Source: Stenotrophomonas lacuserhaii
GTDB lineage: Bacteria; Pseudomonadota; Gammaproteobacteria; Xanthomonadales; Xanthomonadaceae
Assembly (NCBI RefSeq): GCF_014836545.1
Contig: NZ_JACSQS010000002.1
Span: forward strand, 137,467 to 201,466
Direction: 5' to 3'
Length of the DNA stretch: 64,000 nt
Positions 37,779 to 47,613 of the stretch are shown in pieces. A program made the position numbers and the translations under genes. Within the stretch, counting starts at the first letter, position 1, and every line of letters starts with the position of its first letter. A model generated the notes under the pieces. The model worked only from the letters and a program-made list of their open reading frames with translations. It searched no databases and had not been told where the DNA came from.

Positions 37779-40412
37779 TCAGTCCTGCGGCACGGTTTCT
37801 TCCGGCCGCGCCGCTTCCGGGCTCACCCGTTCAATGGTGTGGCGCAGCTCGCGGCCGAGGATGAACTTGGCATCCTTTGCCCAGCCGTCCAGGCGCTCGT
37901 CGAACAACAGGCGGCTGTTCTCGTCCGGCCAGACCAGCCGCAGTTCGCGCAGCTTCTGGATGAATCCACGGAACAGGGTCTTGTCGAAGAACTCCGGTGC
38001 CGCCGGCGCGTACAGCAGGCTCAGCCGCTGCGCGGCCTGCTGGCACAGGCTTTCCAGTTCCGCCGCACCCAGCGTGCCGGGACCATTCTTCACCAGCACT
38101 GAAATGGCGATGTAGTAACGCTCGAATGCCTGCTGCAGGGAGTGGCCGATCGCACGCAGGCGGAACACCTCGTCGGTCTGGCCGGTATTGCGCGACAGCA
38201 CGCCGCCCTCATCCTCGCCGACCTGCTGCAGCAGGCCCTCGCGGATGAACAGGTCGATGGTCTGTTCGATGCGCTGGCCGAACTCGTCTTCGGTCCACGG
38301 CAGGAACAGTTCGGCCTGCAGGAAGGGGTACACCGAACGCCCCAGCCGCACCAGGCCTGCCCGGCCCATGCGCCGGTTGTTCTGGAAACAGCACGCGACC
38401 CACGACGAAGCGGTGAACAGGTGCAGCACGTTGTTGCGGAAGTAGCTGAGCAGCACGGCGGTGTCCCCGCTCACGCTCAGCACGTCGCCCAGCGGATGCT
38501 TGACCCGGGTCAGCACGTTGATTTCTTCGGCGTGGGCGATGATCCGCTCCGGCGAATGCGGGGTGACCGTCACCCGGTCCGAGTACGGCATTTCCTCCAG
38601 CAGCGTCTTGCACAGCTGGATCTGCGCGATCAGGTCGGCCTCGCCCATGGCGTGTTTGGGCGTGGACAGCAGCGCCAACGCCAGCAGGTTGATCGGGTTG
38701 ACGTCGGCGGCACCGTTGATGCGCACCTGGATCCGTTCGGCCAGGGTATCCACGGTAGTGGACAGCCATGCCGGCTTTTCATCCTCGGCCACCGCACGAC
38801 CATCCCACTCAGGGGCCTTTTCGGCCAGCACGTCGTTGAGCGCGATCGGTTCGCCGAAGTTCACCACCACCTGGCCGAAGTTCTGCTTCAGCACCTTCGG
38901 GATGCCCCACAGCAGCGACCAGATCGATTCCTTTTCCTTGGGTCGGCCGGTCAGCTCGTCGAGGTAGCTGCTGCCTTCCATCAGTTTTTCGTAGCCGATG
39001 TAGATCGGCTGGAACAACACCGGCTTGCGCGGCTGGCGCAGGAATGCCTTGAGCGTCATCGAGATCATGCCGCCCTTGGGCTGCAGCAGGCGACCAGTAC
39101 GCGAGCGGCCGCCTTCGACGAAATATTCGATGGAATAGCCGCCGGCGACGAGCTGGGCGACGTATTCGCTCAGCACCGCCGAATACAGCGCGTTGCCGCG
39201 GATCGAGCGGCGGATGAAGAACGCGCCGCCCTTGCGCAGCAACGTGCCGACCACCGGCAGGTTGAGGTTGATGCCGGCCACGATGTGCGGCGGCACGATG
39301 CCGCGGTCGTACAACAGGTAGGACAGCAGCAGGTAGTCCATGTGGCTGCGGTGGCTGGGCACGTACACCACCTCGTGGCCGGGCGCGGCCGCCTTGAACT
39401 TGTCAAGGTGGTGGACCAGCACGCCGGCGTAGATGCGGTTCCACACGTGGCTCAGCATGAAGCTGGCCGAACGCACCACCGGACTGGAGTAATCGGCGGC
39501 GATTTCCCACGCGTAGGCGTGCGCCTTCTTCCACGCGTCGGCCGGCTTGCTGTTGTCGCGGCGGGCCTGGGCGGCAATCGCTTCACGCACCGGCTCGGCC
39601 TGCAGCACCTGGTCCACCAGCAGGCGGCGGGTGGACAGGTCAGGACCGATCACCGATTCGCGGATGCGGCGGAAATGCGTGCGCAGCACACGCTGCAGCT
39701 TGCGCACCGTGCGTTCCGGGTCCAGCCCTTCATCCACCGTGGCCCGCAGCGAGATCGGCGGGGCGAAGCGCACGATGGTGCTGCGACCGTTCAGCAGCAC
39801 CGCCAGCAGTCGGCGGAAGCGTCCGACCAGCGCCCAGTTTTCAGAGAACAGCACGGCAAACCAGCCGCTCTGCTTGTCCGGCGCGCGGCCGACGAAGATC
39901 GACACCGGCACCAGGTGCACGTCCAGTTCGTCGCGTGACCGGTGCGCCTGCAGCACCTTGGCCAGCGAATCGGAGTGGGTCTTGGCGCCGCGCTGTTCGG
40001 GGATGATGGAATTGCTCGAACTGCGCCGTGACAGGGCCACGTAGGCGCGCTTGCGGCCGGTGGGGTCACCGGGCAGGGGCACCAGCGGCGAGGGCAGTCC
40101 GGCCTGGCGGCAGGCCTTGTCCAGGATCAGCGCATTGGACAGACCGTAGTCCTCCAGCACGTAGACCACCGGGCGGCCGTCGTTGTACTGGCCGGGGTCC
40201 TGCGGTTCGATGTCCAGCGACAGCCAGGGCTCGAACAGACGACCCAGCAGCCGCGCCCACCACGGACGCCGGCCGGCGGCAGCGCGCGCGGCAACATGCG
40301 CCGGCACCGGGCCGTCGATCGTCATCGGGGACACCTGCGCCGGATCGGCAGGGGTCTGCTCAGGTTGTTCGCCGGGGAACGGCAGCGGATTCTGTTTCGA
40401 CATCGGCATCAT
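37779..40412 (-). CDS. plsB: Glycerol-3-phosphate 1-O-acyltransferase
   Basis: 877 residues, long like other gammaproteobacterial PlsB. It transfers an acyl group to sn-glycerol 3-phosphate, the first step of phospholipid synthesis, at the inner membrane. Catalytic block I HRSHMD (H354 and D359, the HX4D motif), the later GAFFIRRS, FVEGGRSRTGRLL and PIYIGYEKLMEG blocks are present. The start ATG at 40412 forms a TAATG junction with the stop of the upstream lipoprotein gene, so this start rather than the ATG at 40403 is preferred and translation is probably coupled. Confidence 0.96.
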   Translation of the reverse strand: MMPMSKQNPLPFPGEQPEQTPADPAQVSPMTIDGPVPAHVAARAAAGRRPWWARLLGRLFEPWLSLDIEPQDPGQYNDGRPVVYVLEDYGLSNALILDKACRQAGLPSPLVPLPGDPTGRKRAYVALSRRSSSNSIIPEQRGAKTHSDSLAKVLQAHRSRDELDVHLVPVSIFVGRAPDKQSGWFAVLFSENWALVGRFRRLLAVLLNGRSTIVRFAPPISLRATVDEGLDPERTVRKLQRVLRTHFRRIRESVIGPDLSTRRLLVDQVLQAEPVREAIAAQARRDNSKPADAWKKAHAYAWEIAADYSSPVVRSASFMLSHVWNRIYAGVLVHHLDKFKAAAPGHEVVYVPSHRSHMDYLLLSYLLYDRGIVPPHIVAGINLNLPVVGTLLRKGGAFFIRRSIRGNALYSAVLSEYVAQLVAGGYSIEYFVEGGRSRTGRLLQPKGGMISMTLKAFLRQPRKPVLFQPIYIGYEKLMEGSSYLDELTGRPKEKESIWSLLWGIPKVLKQNFGQVVVNFGEPIALNDVLAEKAPEWDGRAVAEDEKPAWLSTTVDTLAERIQVRINGAADVNPINLLALALLSTPKHAMGEADLIAQIQLCKTLLEEMPYSDRVTVTPHSPERIIAHAEEINVLTRVKHPLGDVLSVSGDTAVLLSYFRNNVLHLFTASSWVACCFQNNRRMGRAGLVRLGRSVYPFLQAELFLPWTEDEFGQRIEQTIDLFIREGLLQQVGEDEGGVLSRNTGQTDEVFRLRAIGHSLQQAFERYYIAISVLVKNGPGTLGAAELESLCQQAAQRLSLLYAPAAPEFFDKTLFRGFIQKLRELRLVWPDENSRLLFDERLDGWAKDAKFILGRELRHTIERVSPEAARPEETVPQD

Positions 40413-41380
40413 TATGGCGTAGCCGCCGGCTTTTCATCGCCCCCGGTCTCAACAGGAAGTGCGATGGGCGCGGCGGATTCAGCTTCCACGGCCGCCTGCG
40501 CCGTGCGCGCGTTGCGCAACAGCGCGTCGGTATCGGCCAGCGTACGCGTGAGGTACCAGTGCCCCTCGCGGCGCGTCAACGGAATCTGCAGGGTAATCAT
40601 CTCTCCTGCCAACGGATACTGCAGGCGTACCAGGGCGTTGTCGCCCTGCCGGGAAAGTACCTCGCCGGCAATCCCGCGCATCGATGCGTCCAGATCAAGC
40701 CCATAGCTGGCCAGCACCGATTTCAACGTGGCGATGAACGGTCCCAGCCGCTCCAGGCTGGCCGCCATTCCGGCCTGCTGCAGCTGCGCATCGTCGGTGA
40801 AGCCGGTCGCGCTGGCGGCCTTGGTGAGCGCGGCGATGCTCGCCCGTGCCCGTGCCCGGTCGCTTATCGGCGCATCGGCCGCCCACGCCGCCAGCGTCTG
40901 CACCACCTGCACGTAGTGCGCCTGCTGGCTGGCGGTGAAGCTGGTTTCATGGCGCAGGTACTGCACGCCGAACAAGCCCATGGACTGCGCGGCCTGGCGC
41001 ACGGCGGCCGTCTGCCCGGCCAGTTGCTGGTCGAAGCTGCGCTGCAGGCGCTGGCTGCCATCATCGGCGGCAAGGGCCTGCAACATCGGCAGCAGCTGGT
41101 CGTGCAGCGGCAGTTCGGTCAGCGGCCAGCGGCTGTGGCCCTGGCTCCACGCCTGGTCCAGTGCCGTGTACTGCGCCGGTGGTACCGACAACCTGGCATA
41201 GGCCACCAGGTCGTTGTCGGCAATCGCACGCGCCATCGCCTGCACCGCCGCGACGGGTTCGGCGGGCGGCAGGGCGGCATCGACCGCATCGCGCTGGCAG
41301 GCGGCCATCGCCAACAGCAGCATGGCAGCGCAAGCCCACCTACCCGCATGGCGCAGCGCGCGCCGTTTCGTCTTCGACAT
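40412..41380 (-). CDS. Predicted lipoprotein coupled to plsB
   Basis: 322 residues from the ATG at 41380. Signal peptide with lipobox LLAMAACQ. The mature part is mainly helical, with no catalytic motif recognised; segments include VQAMARAIADNDLVAYARLS and, near the end, RREGHWYLTRTLADTDALL, which look like a domain that measures or binds something in the periplasm. Tail is Ala/Pro-rich. It overlaps the plsB start by one base (TAATG). Function unknown. Confidence 0.78.
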   Translation of the reverse strand: MSKTKRRALRHAGRWACAAMLLLAMAACQRDAVDAALPPAEPVAAVQAMARAIADNDLVAYARLSVPPAQYTALDQAWSQGHSRWPLTELPLHDQLLPMLQALAADDGSQRLQRSFDQQLAGQTAAVRQAAQSMGLFGVQYLRHETSFTASQQAHYVQVVQTLAAWAADAPISDRARARASIAALTKAASATGFTDDAQLQQAGMAASLERLGPFIATLKSVLASYGLDLDASMRGIAGEVLSRQGDNALVRLQYPLAGEMITLQIPLTRREGHWYLTRTLADTDALLRNARTAQAAVEAESAAPIALPVETGGDEKPAATP

Positions 41381-41650
41381 GATGGTTCGGACTCCCCAGA
41401 CCGGCCTGCATCTTGAACGGTGTTGCCTGTCAGCAGCAAGACAGTGCCGGTTTCATGCCCCCGGCCGCGGCCACGGCATTGAAACATACTCGCTGCCGGC
41501 TGCGGGTGGCCGCTCCGCGTTCCGACCTGGGACGGATGGCAGCGTAGGGCAATGTCGTTGCACCCGCTCGCTGTGACAGTGCGCAAGGAATATCCGGCCG
41601 GGCTGGTTGCCCACTGGTGTTCGGCAATCCGCCGGATCCGAAGAACGCAT

Positions 41651-42466
41651 ATGAACCGCTACCCTGCTTTTGTCCTCGCCAGCCTGCTCAGCCTGCCCGC
41701 GCTGGCCTTTCCGCCATCGCAACCTGACCAGGCCAGGCCGAACATCGTCGGCGGGACGGACGTGGCCGACGGCGATCATCCGTTTCTGGTCAGCATCCAG
41801 CTGGTTACGCGTGGAAGCACGCCGCTGGCCCGTCACTGGTGTGGCGGTACGCTCATCTCGCCCTCGTGGGTACTGACTGCCGCACACTGCGTGGCAGGCA
41901 TGCAGGCCGCCCAACTGCGCGCGCGCAGCGGAGAGACCGACCTCACCGCTGGCACCGGGACGGACCATCATGTCGCCGCCATCCACCTGCATCCCGCCTA
42001 CGCCGGCACGCGCAAGAGCGATGTCGCGCTGCTGCGCCTGGCAGCGCCGGTGCCGGACGCGCCGATCATCGGCCTGCTCGGCCAGGAAGGCGTCGGCTTC
42101 GAAGTAGCGGGGCGGCTGCTGACGGTGGCCGGTTGGGGCGATCTGTCCTGGTTCGGTGGCAGCCCGACGCGCATGCAGCAGGTCGACGTGCCTTTCATCA
42201 GTACCCCCGATTGCTCAGCCCTGTACGCTGGCCGTGCGACGGTAGATGCCTCCACCGAGATCTGTGCCAGCGAAGCCGGCCGCGATTCCTGCCAGGGTGA
42301 TTCCGGCGGTCCGCTGTTCACCCGCGCCGCCGCCGGGGGCTGGGTCCAGCTGGGTGTGGTGAGCTGGGGTATCGGATGCGCTTCCGGCGACTCACCGGGC
42401 GTCTACGCGCGCCTGGCAGGCCCAGGCATTGACAGCTTCATCCAATCGGTCTGGACGGGCGACTGA
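41651..42466 (+). CDS. Secreted trypsin-like serine protease (S1)
   Basis: 271 residues from the ATG at 41651. A Sec signal (FVLASLLSLPALAF) and a short propeptide precede IVGGTDV, the typical activation site. The chymotrypsin triad is complete: His in LTAAHC, Asp in KSDVALLRL, Ser in QGDSGGPLF. The specificity-pocket region DSCQGDSGGP and the later VVSWGIGCASGDSPGVYARL resemble trypsin. Four cysteines suggest two disulfides. Probably extracellular. GC-rich and isolated from other secretion genes; a terminator follows. Confidence 0.95.
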   Translation: MNRYPAFVLASLLSLPALAFPPSQPDQARPNIVGGTDVADGDHPFLVSIQLVTRGSTPLARHWCGGTLISPSWVLTAAHCVAGMQAAQLRARSGETDLTAGTGTDHHVAAIHLHPAYAGTRKSDVALLRLAAPVPDAPIIGLLGQEGVGFEVAGRLLTVAGWGDLSWFGGSPTRMQQVDVPFISTPDCSALYAGRATVDASTEICASEAGRDSCQGDSGGPLFTRAAAGGWVQLGVVSWGIGCASGDSPGVYARLAGPGIDSFIQSVWTGD

Positions 42467-42477
42467 CGCTCCACCAG

Positions 42478-42506
42478 GGGTTCGGTGGGGGAAATCCACC
42501 GAACCC
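42478..42506. terminator. Bidirectional terminator between protease and pyrF
   Basis: Perfect 11-bp arms GGGTTCGGTGG (42478-42488) and CCACCGAACCC (42496-42506) with a 7-base loop, centred between the convergent stops at 42466 and 42515. Confidence 0.8.
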
Positions 42507-42514
42507 GCAGTGCC

Positions 42515-43237
42515 TCACCTGCGCAGGGCCATCGCGATTTCCTGCTGGATGGCCCGCGCCGCTGCCGCAGGATCGCTGGCCAGCCGGATCGGTCGCCCGA
42601 CCACGATGGCATCGGCGCCGTCGGCGAACGCCTCGGCAACACCGACCGTGCGCTTCTGGTCATCGCCCACCGGGCCGCCAGGACGGATGCCGGGACAGAC
42701 AATGGAGAAACCGGCGCCGGTGGCGGTACGAATCGGCGCCGCTTCCTGACCGGAGGCGATCACCCCGTCGATACCGGCCGCCTTCGCCGCCAGCGCGCGT
42801 TCCACGACAACATCCACCGGTTCGCGGTCGATGCCCATCCGGGCCAGGTCTTCGCGCCCCATCGAGGTCAACACCGTGACCGCCAGCAGGCGCATGTCGC
42901 CGCCAGCCACGGCCGCACAGGCCTCCATCATCGCCGGGTGCCAGCCATGGATCGTGCAGTAGCTCACCGGCCATTGCGTCAAGCGCTTGATGACCGCCGC
43001 GGCGGTGGCCGGGATGTCGAAGAATTTCAGGTCGACGAACACCCGCTTGTCGCGGCGCGCCAGCTCCTCCAGCACCTGGAAATACTCACCCGATGCCAGC
43101 AGCTCCATGCCGATCTTGTAGAAGCCGACGCTGTCGCCCAGGCGATCCACCCACGCCAGCGCCTGCGCGCGGTCGGGCACGTCCAGCGCGAAGATCAGGC
43201 GCTCGTCATCGTCCAGTGGCAGCGGTCCGCGGCTCAT
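42515..43237 (-). CDS. pyrF: Orotidine 5'-phosphate decarboxylase
   Basis: 240 residues from the ATG at 43237. Converts OMP to UMP in the last step of pyrimidine synthesis. The catalytic stretch DLKFFDIP with the Asp-Lys-Asp array is present, along with [10 protein letters not shown] near the start, the GVIASGQEA segment and CPGIRP phosphate loop, and VVGRPI at the end. The start overlaps the stop of the upstream phosphatase by 4 bp (ATGA), so the two are translationally coupled. Confidence 0.97.
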   Translation of the reverse strand: MSRGPLPLDDDERLIFALDVPDRAQALAWVDRLGDSVGFYKIGMELLASGEYFQVLEELARRDKRVFVDLKFFDIPATAAAVIKRLTQWPVSYCTIHGWHPAMMEACAAVAGGDMRLLAVTVLTSMGREDLARMGIDREPVDVVVERALAAKAAGIDGVIASGQEAAPIRTATGAGFSIVCPGIRPGGPVGDDQKRTVGVAEAFADGADAIVVGRPIRLASDPAAAARAIQQEIAMALRR

Positions 43238-44166
43238 GGCGCATAGTCCAGCGCGGCACGCTTTGCATCGTGGCGGGCCTGGCGCGGCTGGCTGAAATCG
43301 TTGTTGAACTGCGCCGGCTCGAAGCCGCCGTAGGTCGGGTTCGGCAACATCCACCAGCGCTCGCCGAACCAGTCGTGGTATTGCTGCAGCAGGGCATCGC
43401 GCCCTTCGTTGGTGTTGGCGGTGACTTCGACGAAATCGCCGAGCTGGTCACCGAACTGCATCAGCACCCGGTACTGCTGTCCGGCCAGGCGGCGGCGGCA
43501 GTTCTTTTCACTGCCGGCCTGCTCACAGCCCTCCACCACGGTCCCCAGGCCGAGGAACACGCTGTCGTCGGCAACCGGCAGGCCTTCGGCACGCAGGTTG
43601 GCCAGGGTGGCCTCCTTCAGGTGCACGGCGCGGTTGGAGATGTACAGCAGGGTGACGCCTTTCTCATTGGCCGCCCTGGCGAAATCAACGACGCCGGGAA
43701 TCGCCTTGGCCTTCTTCTCCGCCACCCACTGGTCCCAGGTCATCTCGTCGTATTCCTTGCCATCGCGCACCAGGCGCGCCTGATAGGGCGAGTTGTCCAG
43801 CACGGTCTCATCCAGGTCCAGCACCACCGCCGGCTTCAGGCCCTTGGCATCGTTGCCGCGCTCATCCGGCACCAGGGCATCCCAGTGGGACTCCTTCAGC
43901 GCCGCATCCAGGCGGTCGGCTGCGGCACGGTAAGTCTGCTCGGTGATAGCCCGGTATTCCTGCGCCCGCTGCATCCATAGCACCGCGTTCAGGTTGTCGT
44001 TGGCACTGCTGTCCGTTGCCGGGGCCGCACCCGCTGGTGCGGCGGCAGCGCCTTCGGCCGCGACAGGCGGGGCGTCGACGCGCTTGCACGCGGACAGGCC
44101 GATCATCGCGATGGCGAGCAGGGACAGGGAAAGGGGGGCGATACGACGACGCATTGGCTTCACCAT
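43234..44166 (-). CDS. Lipoprotein acid phosphatase, e(P4)/HAD class
   Basis: 310 residues from the ATG at 44166 (GGGGAT upstream). A signal with lipobox IGLSACK, an Ala/Pro linker, then the HAD acid-phosphatase domain: [16 protein letters not shown], the nucleophile motif [23 protein letters not shown] and FGDQLGDF. The family (Haemophilus e(P4)) dephosphorylates nucleotides such as NMN and 5'-mononucleotides in the periplasm. Its coupling to pyrF suggests a link to pyrimidine nucleotide supply; that link is inference. Confidence 0.93.
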   Translation of the reverse strand: MVKPMRRRIAPLSLSLLAIAMIGLSACKRVDAPPVAAEGAAAAPAGAAPATDSSANDNLNAVLWMQRAQEYRAITEQTYRAAADRLDAALKESHWDALVPDERGNDAKGLKPAVVLDLDETVLDNSPYQARLVRDGKEYDEMTWDQWVAEKKAKAIPGVVDFARAANEKGVTLLYISNRAVHLKEATLANLRAEGLPVADDSVFLGLGTVVEGCEQAGSEKNCRRRLAGQQYRVLMQFGDQLGDFVEVTANTNEGRDALLQQYHDWFGERWWMLPNPTYGGFEPAQFNNDFSQPRQARHDAKRAALDYAP

Positions 44167-44253
44167 GTTCAGATCCCCGCCATTTTAACGGCAAACATGA
44201 CAGGGGCAGCGGCTATGCTTGATGGCTGTTCCATCGACCCAGCGGAGCCCGCC

Positions 44254-44913
44254 ATGACCGACACCCCCGACACCCCTGCCCGCCCGCTGCTGGATGCCAC
44301 CCAGGCACGCCTGCTGGGGTGCCTGGTGGAAAAGGAAGCCACCACGCCGGACACCTATCCGCTGACGGTGAACGCGGCCCAGTCGGCGGCCAACCAGAAG
44401 ACCGCGCGCGATCCGCTGATGAATCTGGATGCCGGCAATGTGCAGCACGCGCTGCGCCAGCTGGAAAGCATGGGCCTGGCGCGCCAGCATTTCTCCTCGC
44501 GTGCCGACCGCTATGAACATCGCCTGCAGGCGGCCCTGGATCTGACCCGCCAGCAGACCGTGGTGCTGGCGCTGCTGCTGCTGCGGGGTCCACAGACGTT
44601 GGCCGAGCTGATGACGCGCGCCGAACGGCTGCATCGCTTCGGCAATGCCGACGAGGTACGCCACGCGATCGAACGCCTGCAGCAGCGCGAGCTGCTGGTG
44701 GCGCTGCCGCGCGCCAGTGGCCAGCGCGAAGACCGCTACATGCACCTGTTGTGTGGCGAAGTCGATGGTGCGGCGCTGGCGGCGACGTTCGCCGCGTCGG
44801 GTTCGGCATCCACTGGCTCGGGCGGCCACGATCCAGCGCTGGCCGAACGGGTGGCGCAGCTGGAAACCGCAGTTGCCGAGCTGCGCGCCGAGCTGGAAGC
44901 GCTGCGCGGCTGA
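44254..44913 (+). CDS. YceH-family protein (DUF480)
   Basis: 219 residues from the ATG at 44254. Family markers: [35 protein letters not shown] near the N-terminus, predicted to form tandem winged helices, then [19 protein letters not shown], and a C-terminal coiled coil ([22 protein letters not shown]). YceH is widespread but its function is not known; winged helices suggest DNA binding. Divergent from the phosphatase-pyrF pair. Confidence 0.93.
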   Translation: MTDTPDTPARPLLDATQARLLGCLVEKEATTPDTYPLTVNAAQSAANQKTARDPLMNLDAGNVQHALRQLESMGLARQHFSSRADRYEHRLQAALDLTRQQTVVLALLLLRGPQTLAELMTRAERLHRFGNADEVRHAIERLQQRELLVALPRASGQREDRYMHLLCGEVDGAALAATFAASGSASTGSGGHDPALAERVAQLETAVAELRAELEALRG

Positions 44914-44920
44914 ATCGAGG

Positions 44921-44945
44921 GTTGCCGGCCAGCAGCCGGCACTAC
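44921..44945 (-). repeat. SMAG palindrome
   Basis: On the minus strand it reads GTAG then TGCCGG, CTGCT and GGCCGGCAAC, an almost canonical SMAG REP. It lies between the convergent yceH and acetyltransferase genes. Confidence 0.85.
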
Positions 44946-44959
44946 CGTGCGGGGCGCGA

Positions 44960-45487
44960 TCAGCGGGCGACGTCGGCCGCGCCCGGCGTGGCGAACAGGG
45001 TCACCCATTGCTCGCTGCCGGGCAGCTGAATCGGGCCGCGCTGCTGCATCCCCAGCCGGCGCAGGATCGCCGCGGAGGCCAGGTTGTCCGGGCTGATGAT
45101 GCCGTACAGGTCCTGCAGGCCCAGCGTGCCGCGTGCATGGGCGAACACCGCCTGCGCCGCCTCGCTGGCATACCCTTGGCCTGCATGCTCGCCCAGTACC
45201 GCGTAACCGACATCCGGCCCCGGCAGGCCGTCGCGGCGCACCAGGCCGGCATTGCCCAGCCAGGCCCCATCGGACAGGCGCTCGATCGCATACATGCCGA
45301 AGCCGTTCAGCGCGTAGCTGTGCAGCACGCGCAGCGCGATGTACTCGCGGGCCTGCTCCTCGCTGCGCACGGCGCGATCGCCGATGAAGCGCACGAAACC
45401 AGGATCATTGAGCAGGGCCAGCATGCAGCCGGCATCGCGCTCGGGCTCGATGGGCCGCAGGCGCAGCCGGTCGGTTTCAATCTGCAC
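44960..45487 (-). CDS. GNAT-family N-acetyltransferase, RimJ-like
   Basis: 175 residues. Opens with ETDRLRLRPIEPERD, continues through WLGNAGLVRRDGLPGPDVGYAV and the acetyl-CoA loop GEHAGQGYASEAAQ, and ends with NLASAAILRRLGMQQRG; these are features of the RimJ/RimL-like acetyltransferase group. Substrate unknown. It ends 46 bp from the yceH stop (convergent) and lies downstream of rep on the same strand with a 47-bp gap. Confidence 0.9.
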   Translation of the reverse strand: MQIETDRLRLRPIEPERDAGCMLALLNDPGFVRFIGDRAVRSEEQAREYIALRVLHSYALNGFGMYAIERLSDGAWLGNAGLVRRDGLPGPDVGYAVLGEHAGQGYASEAAQAVFAHARGTLGLQDLYGIISPDNLASAAILRRLGMQQRGPIQLPGSEQWVTLFATPGAADVAR

Positions 45488-45534
45488 TGCCGTTCCCGTC
45501 GCCGTCGTGGTGGCCGATTGTGCGCACTGCGCGC

Positions 45535-47511
45535 TCAGTCGAACAAGGCCTGGATCGCCGCCAGGCCGGCGCTGGCCCGTTCCTGCTTGCGCGCCGCATC
45601 GGCCACCGGATCGGCGCCGTCGCGCTGCAGTTCTTCGGCCGGCAGTTCGGCGAAGAAGCGGCTGGGTTTGAGCCGGACGTGCTCACCGAACTTGCGCGTC
45701 AGCTTGCTGTGGCTCATCCACAGCTGGACCTTGGCCCGGGTGATGCCCACGTACAGCAGCCGCCGCTCTTCCTGCAGCGTGCCTTCGTCCAGGCTGACCT
45801 GGTGCGGCAGCACGCCGTCTTCGCAGCCGACGATGAAGACATAGGGGAACTCCAGGCCCTTGGAAGCATGCAGGGTCATCATGCGGACCTGGTTGCCGCC
45901 ATCGTCCTTGTCGTTGCGCGACAGCAGCGCCAGCTGGCCGGCCAGGTCGGCGGCGGTGGCGCCGCGCGGGCCGCCTTCGAACCACTGTGCCAGCTCTTCG
46001 ATGTTGTTGGCGCGGCGCTGGTAACTGGCTTCTTCCTTGGCCTGCTGGCGCAGTTCGCTCAACAGCCCTGATTCCTTGGCCACCTTGCGGATCATGTCGC
46101 CGGAAGAAATCTCGCGGGTCTGTGCGCGCAGGTCACGCAGGATGTCGGTGAAGCGCGACAGGCTGTTGGCCGCACGCGGGGGGAGCTGCTGCAGCGCGCC
46201 CAGCGCCTCGGCCGCCTGCGCCATCGGCATGTTCTTCTCCGATGCCAGTTCGGCCAGCTTGGCCAGCGTGCCTGCACCCACGTCGCGCTTGGGCGCCTGC
46301 ACCGCGCGCATGAAGGCGGTGTCGTCGTCCGGATTCACCAGCAGGCGCAGCCAGGCCAGCGTGTCTTTGACCTCCTGGCGCTCCAGGAACACCGTGCCAC
46401 CGGACAGGTGGTACGGCACGCGCGCCAGCTGCATCGCCTTTTCCAGCGGACGTGACTGGAAGTTGCCGCGGAACAGGATGCAGAAATCACTCCACGGTAC
46501 CTGTCGCGCCTGGGCGATGAAGGCGATCTCGGCCGCCACTTTTTCCGCCTCGTGCTCGCTGTTGCGGCACTCCCACACACGGATGCGTTCGCCGTCGGCC
46601 TGGTCGCTCCACAGCTTCTTCAGGTGTTCGTGCGGATTGTTGGCGATCAGCGCATTGGCCGCGCGCAGCACCCGGTTTGAACAGCGGTAGTTCTGTTCCA
46701 GCTTGATGATCTGCAGCGCGGGGTAGTCGCGCGCCATCTGCTGCAGGTTTTCCGGATTGGCACCGCGCCAGGCGTAGATGGACTGGTCATCGTCACCCAC
46801 GCAGGTGAAGTTGCCCTTGTCCCCGGCCAGCTGCTTGAGCAGGCGGTACTGGGCGTCGTTGGTGTCCTGGCACTCATCCACCAGCAGGTAGCCGATGCGT
46901 TCGCGCCAGGCCATGGCGATCTCCGGATTCTCCTCCAGCACCTGCACCGGCAGGCGGATCAGGTCGTCGAAGTCCACGGCATTGAAGGCCGTGAGCCGCA
47001 GCTGGTAGCGCTCGTAGACGCCGGCCGCTTCCTTCTCGCGGTTGCTGCGCGCCTCGCGCATCGCCTGCTCCGGTGACAGGCCGGCATTCTTGGCGCGCGA
47101 AATAAGGTTCTTCACGTCCTCGATGTCATCCGGCTTGGCGCCATGCATCAGGTCCTTGACCTGGGCGTTGCTGTCGTCGGCATCGAAGATCGAAAAGCCG
47201 CGCTTCAGCCCCACCGCAGCGTGTTCGATCTGCAGGAACTTCAAGCCCAGCGCGTGGAAAGTGCAGATGGTGACGTCTTCGGCGTCCTGATCACGCAGGC
47301 GCCGGGCCACGCGCTCGCGCATTTCCTTGGCCGATTTGTTGGTGAAGGTGATCGCGGCGATGCGCCGGGCCGGATAGCGGCCGCAGCCGATCAGGTGGGC
47401 GATCTTCTCTACGATGACGCGCGTCTTGCCGCTGCCGGCGCCCGCCAGTACCAGCAAGGGGCCTTCGATGTGCAGCACTGCTGCGCTTTGGGGGGGATTG
47501 AGTCCGTGCAT
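45535..47511 (-). CDS. rep: ATP-dependent DNA helicase Rep
   Basis: 658 residues from the ATG at 47511. A superfamily 1A helicase that helps replication forks past bound proteins. Motifs: Q-rich MHGLNPPQSAAV, Walker A AGAGSGKT (23-30), TFTNKSAKEM, DECQDTN, VGDDDQSIYAWRGA, QNYRCSNRVL, TMLHASKGLEFP and GITRAKVQLWM. The short C-terminus without a long basic tail fits Rep rather than UvrD. The frame is open to 47730 upstream but that part is not conserved. Confidence 0.96.
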   Translation of the reverse strand: MHGLNPPQSAAVLHIEGPLLVLAGAGSGKTRVIVEKIAHLIGCGRYPARRIAAITFTNKSAKEMRERVARRLRDQDAEDVTICTFHALGLKFLQIEHAAVGLKRGFSIFDADDSNAQVKDLMHGAKPDDIEDVKNLISRAKNAGLSPEQAMREARSNREKEAAGVYERYQLRLTAFNAVDFDDLIRLPVQVLEENPEIAMAWRERIGYLLVDECQDTNDAQYRLLKQLAGDKGNFTCVGDDDQSIYAWRGANPENLQQMARDYPALQIIKLEQNYRCSNRVLRAANALIANNPHEHLKKLWSDQADGERIRVWECRNSEHEAEKVAAEIAFIAQARQVPWSDFCILFRGNFQSRPLEKAMQLARVPYHLSGGTVFLERQEVKDTLAWLRLLVNPDDDTAFMRAVQAPKRDVGAGTLAKLAELASEKNMPMAQAAEALGALQQLPPRAANSLSRFTDILRDLRAQTREISSGDMIRKVAKESGLLSELRQQAKEEASYQRRANNIEELAQWFEGGPRGATAADLAGQLALLSRNDKDDGGNQVRMMTLHASKGLEFPYVFIVGCEDGVLPHQVSLDEGTLQEERRLLYVGITRAKVQLWMSHSKLTRKFGEHVRLKPSRFFAELPAEELQRDGADPVADAARKQERASAGLAAIQALFD

Positions 47512-47613
47512 GTACTGCAGATTGTAGCGGGGGCACCCTGACCTCCGGCAGGTTGCGCTCGCCCGCCCAGCTGCGGATAGTGGCGGCACACCCCGTTTCA
47601 CAGGAAGTGACCG

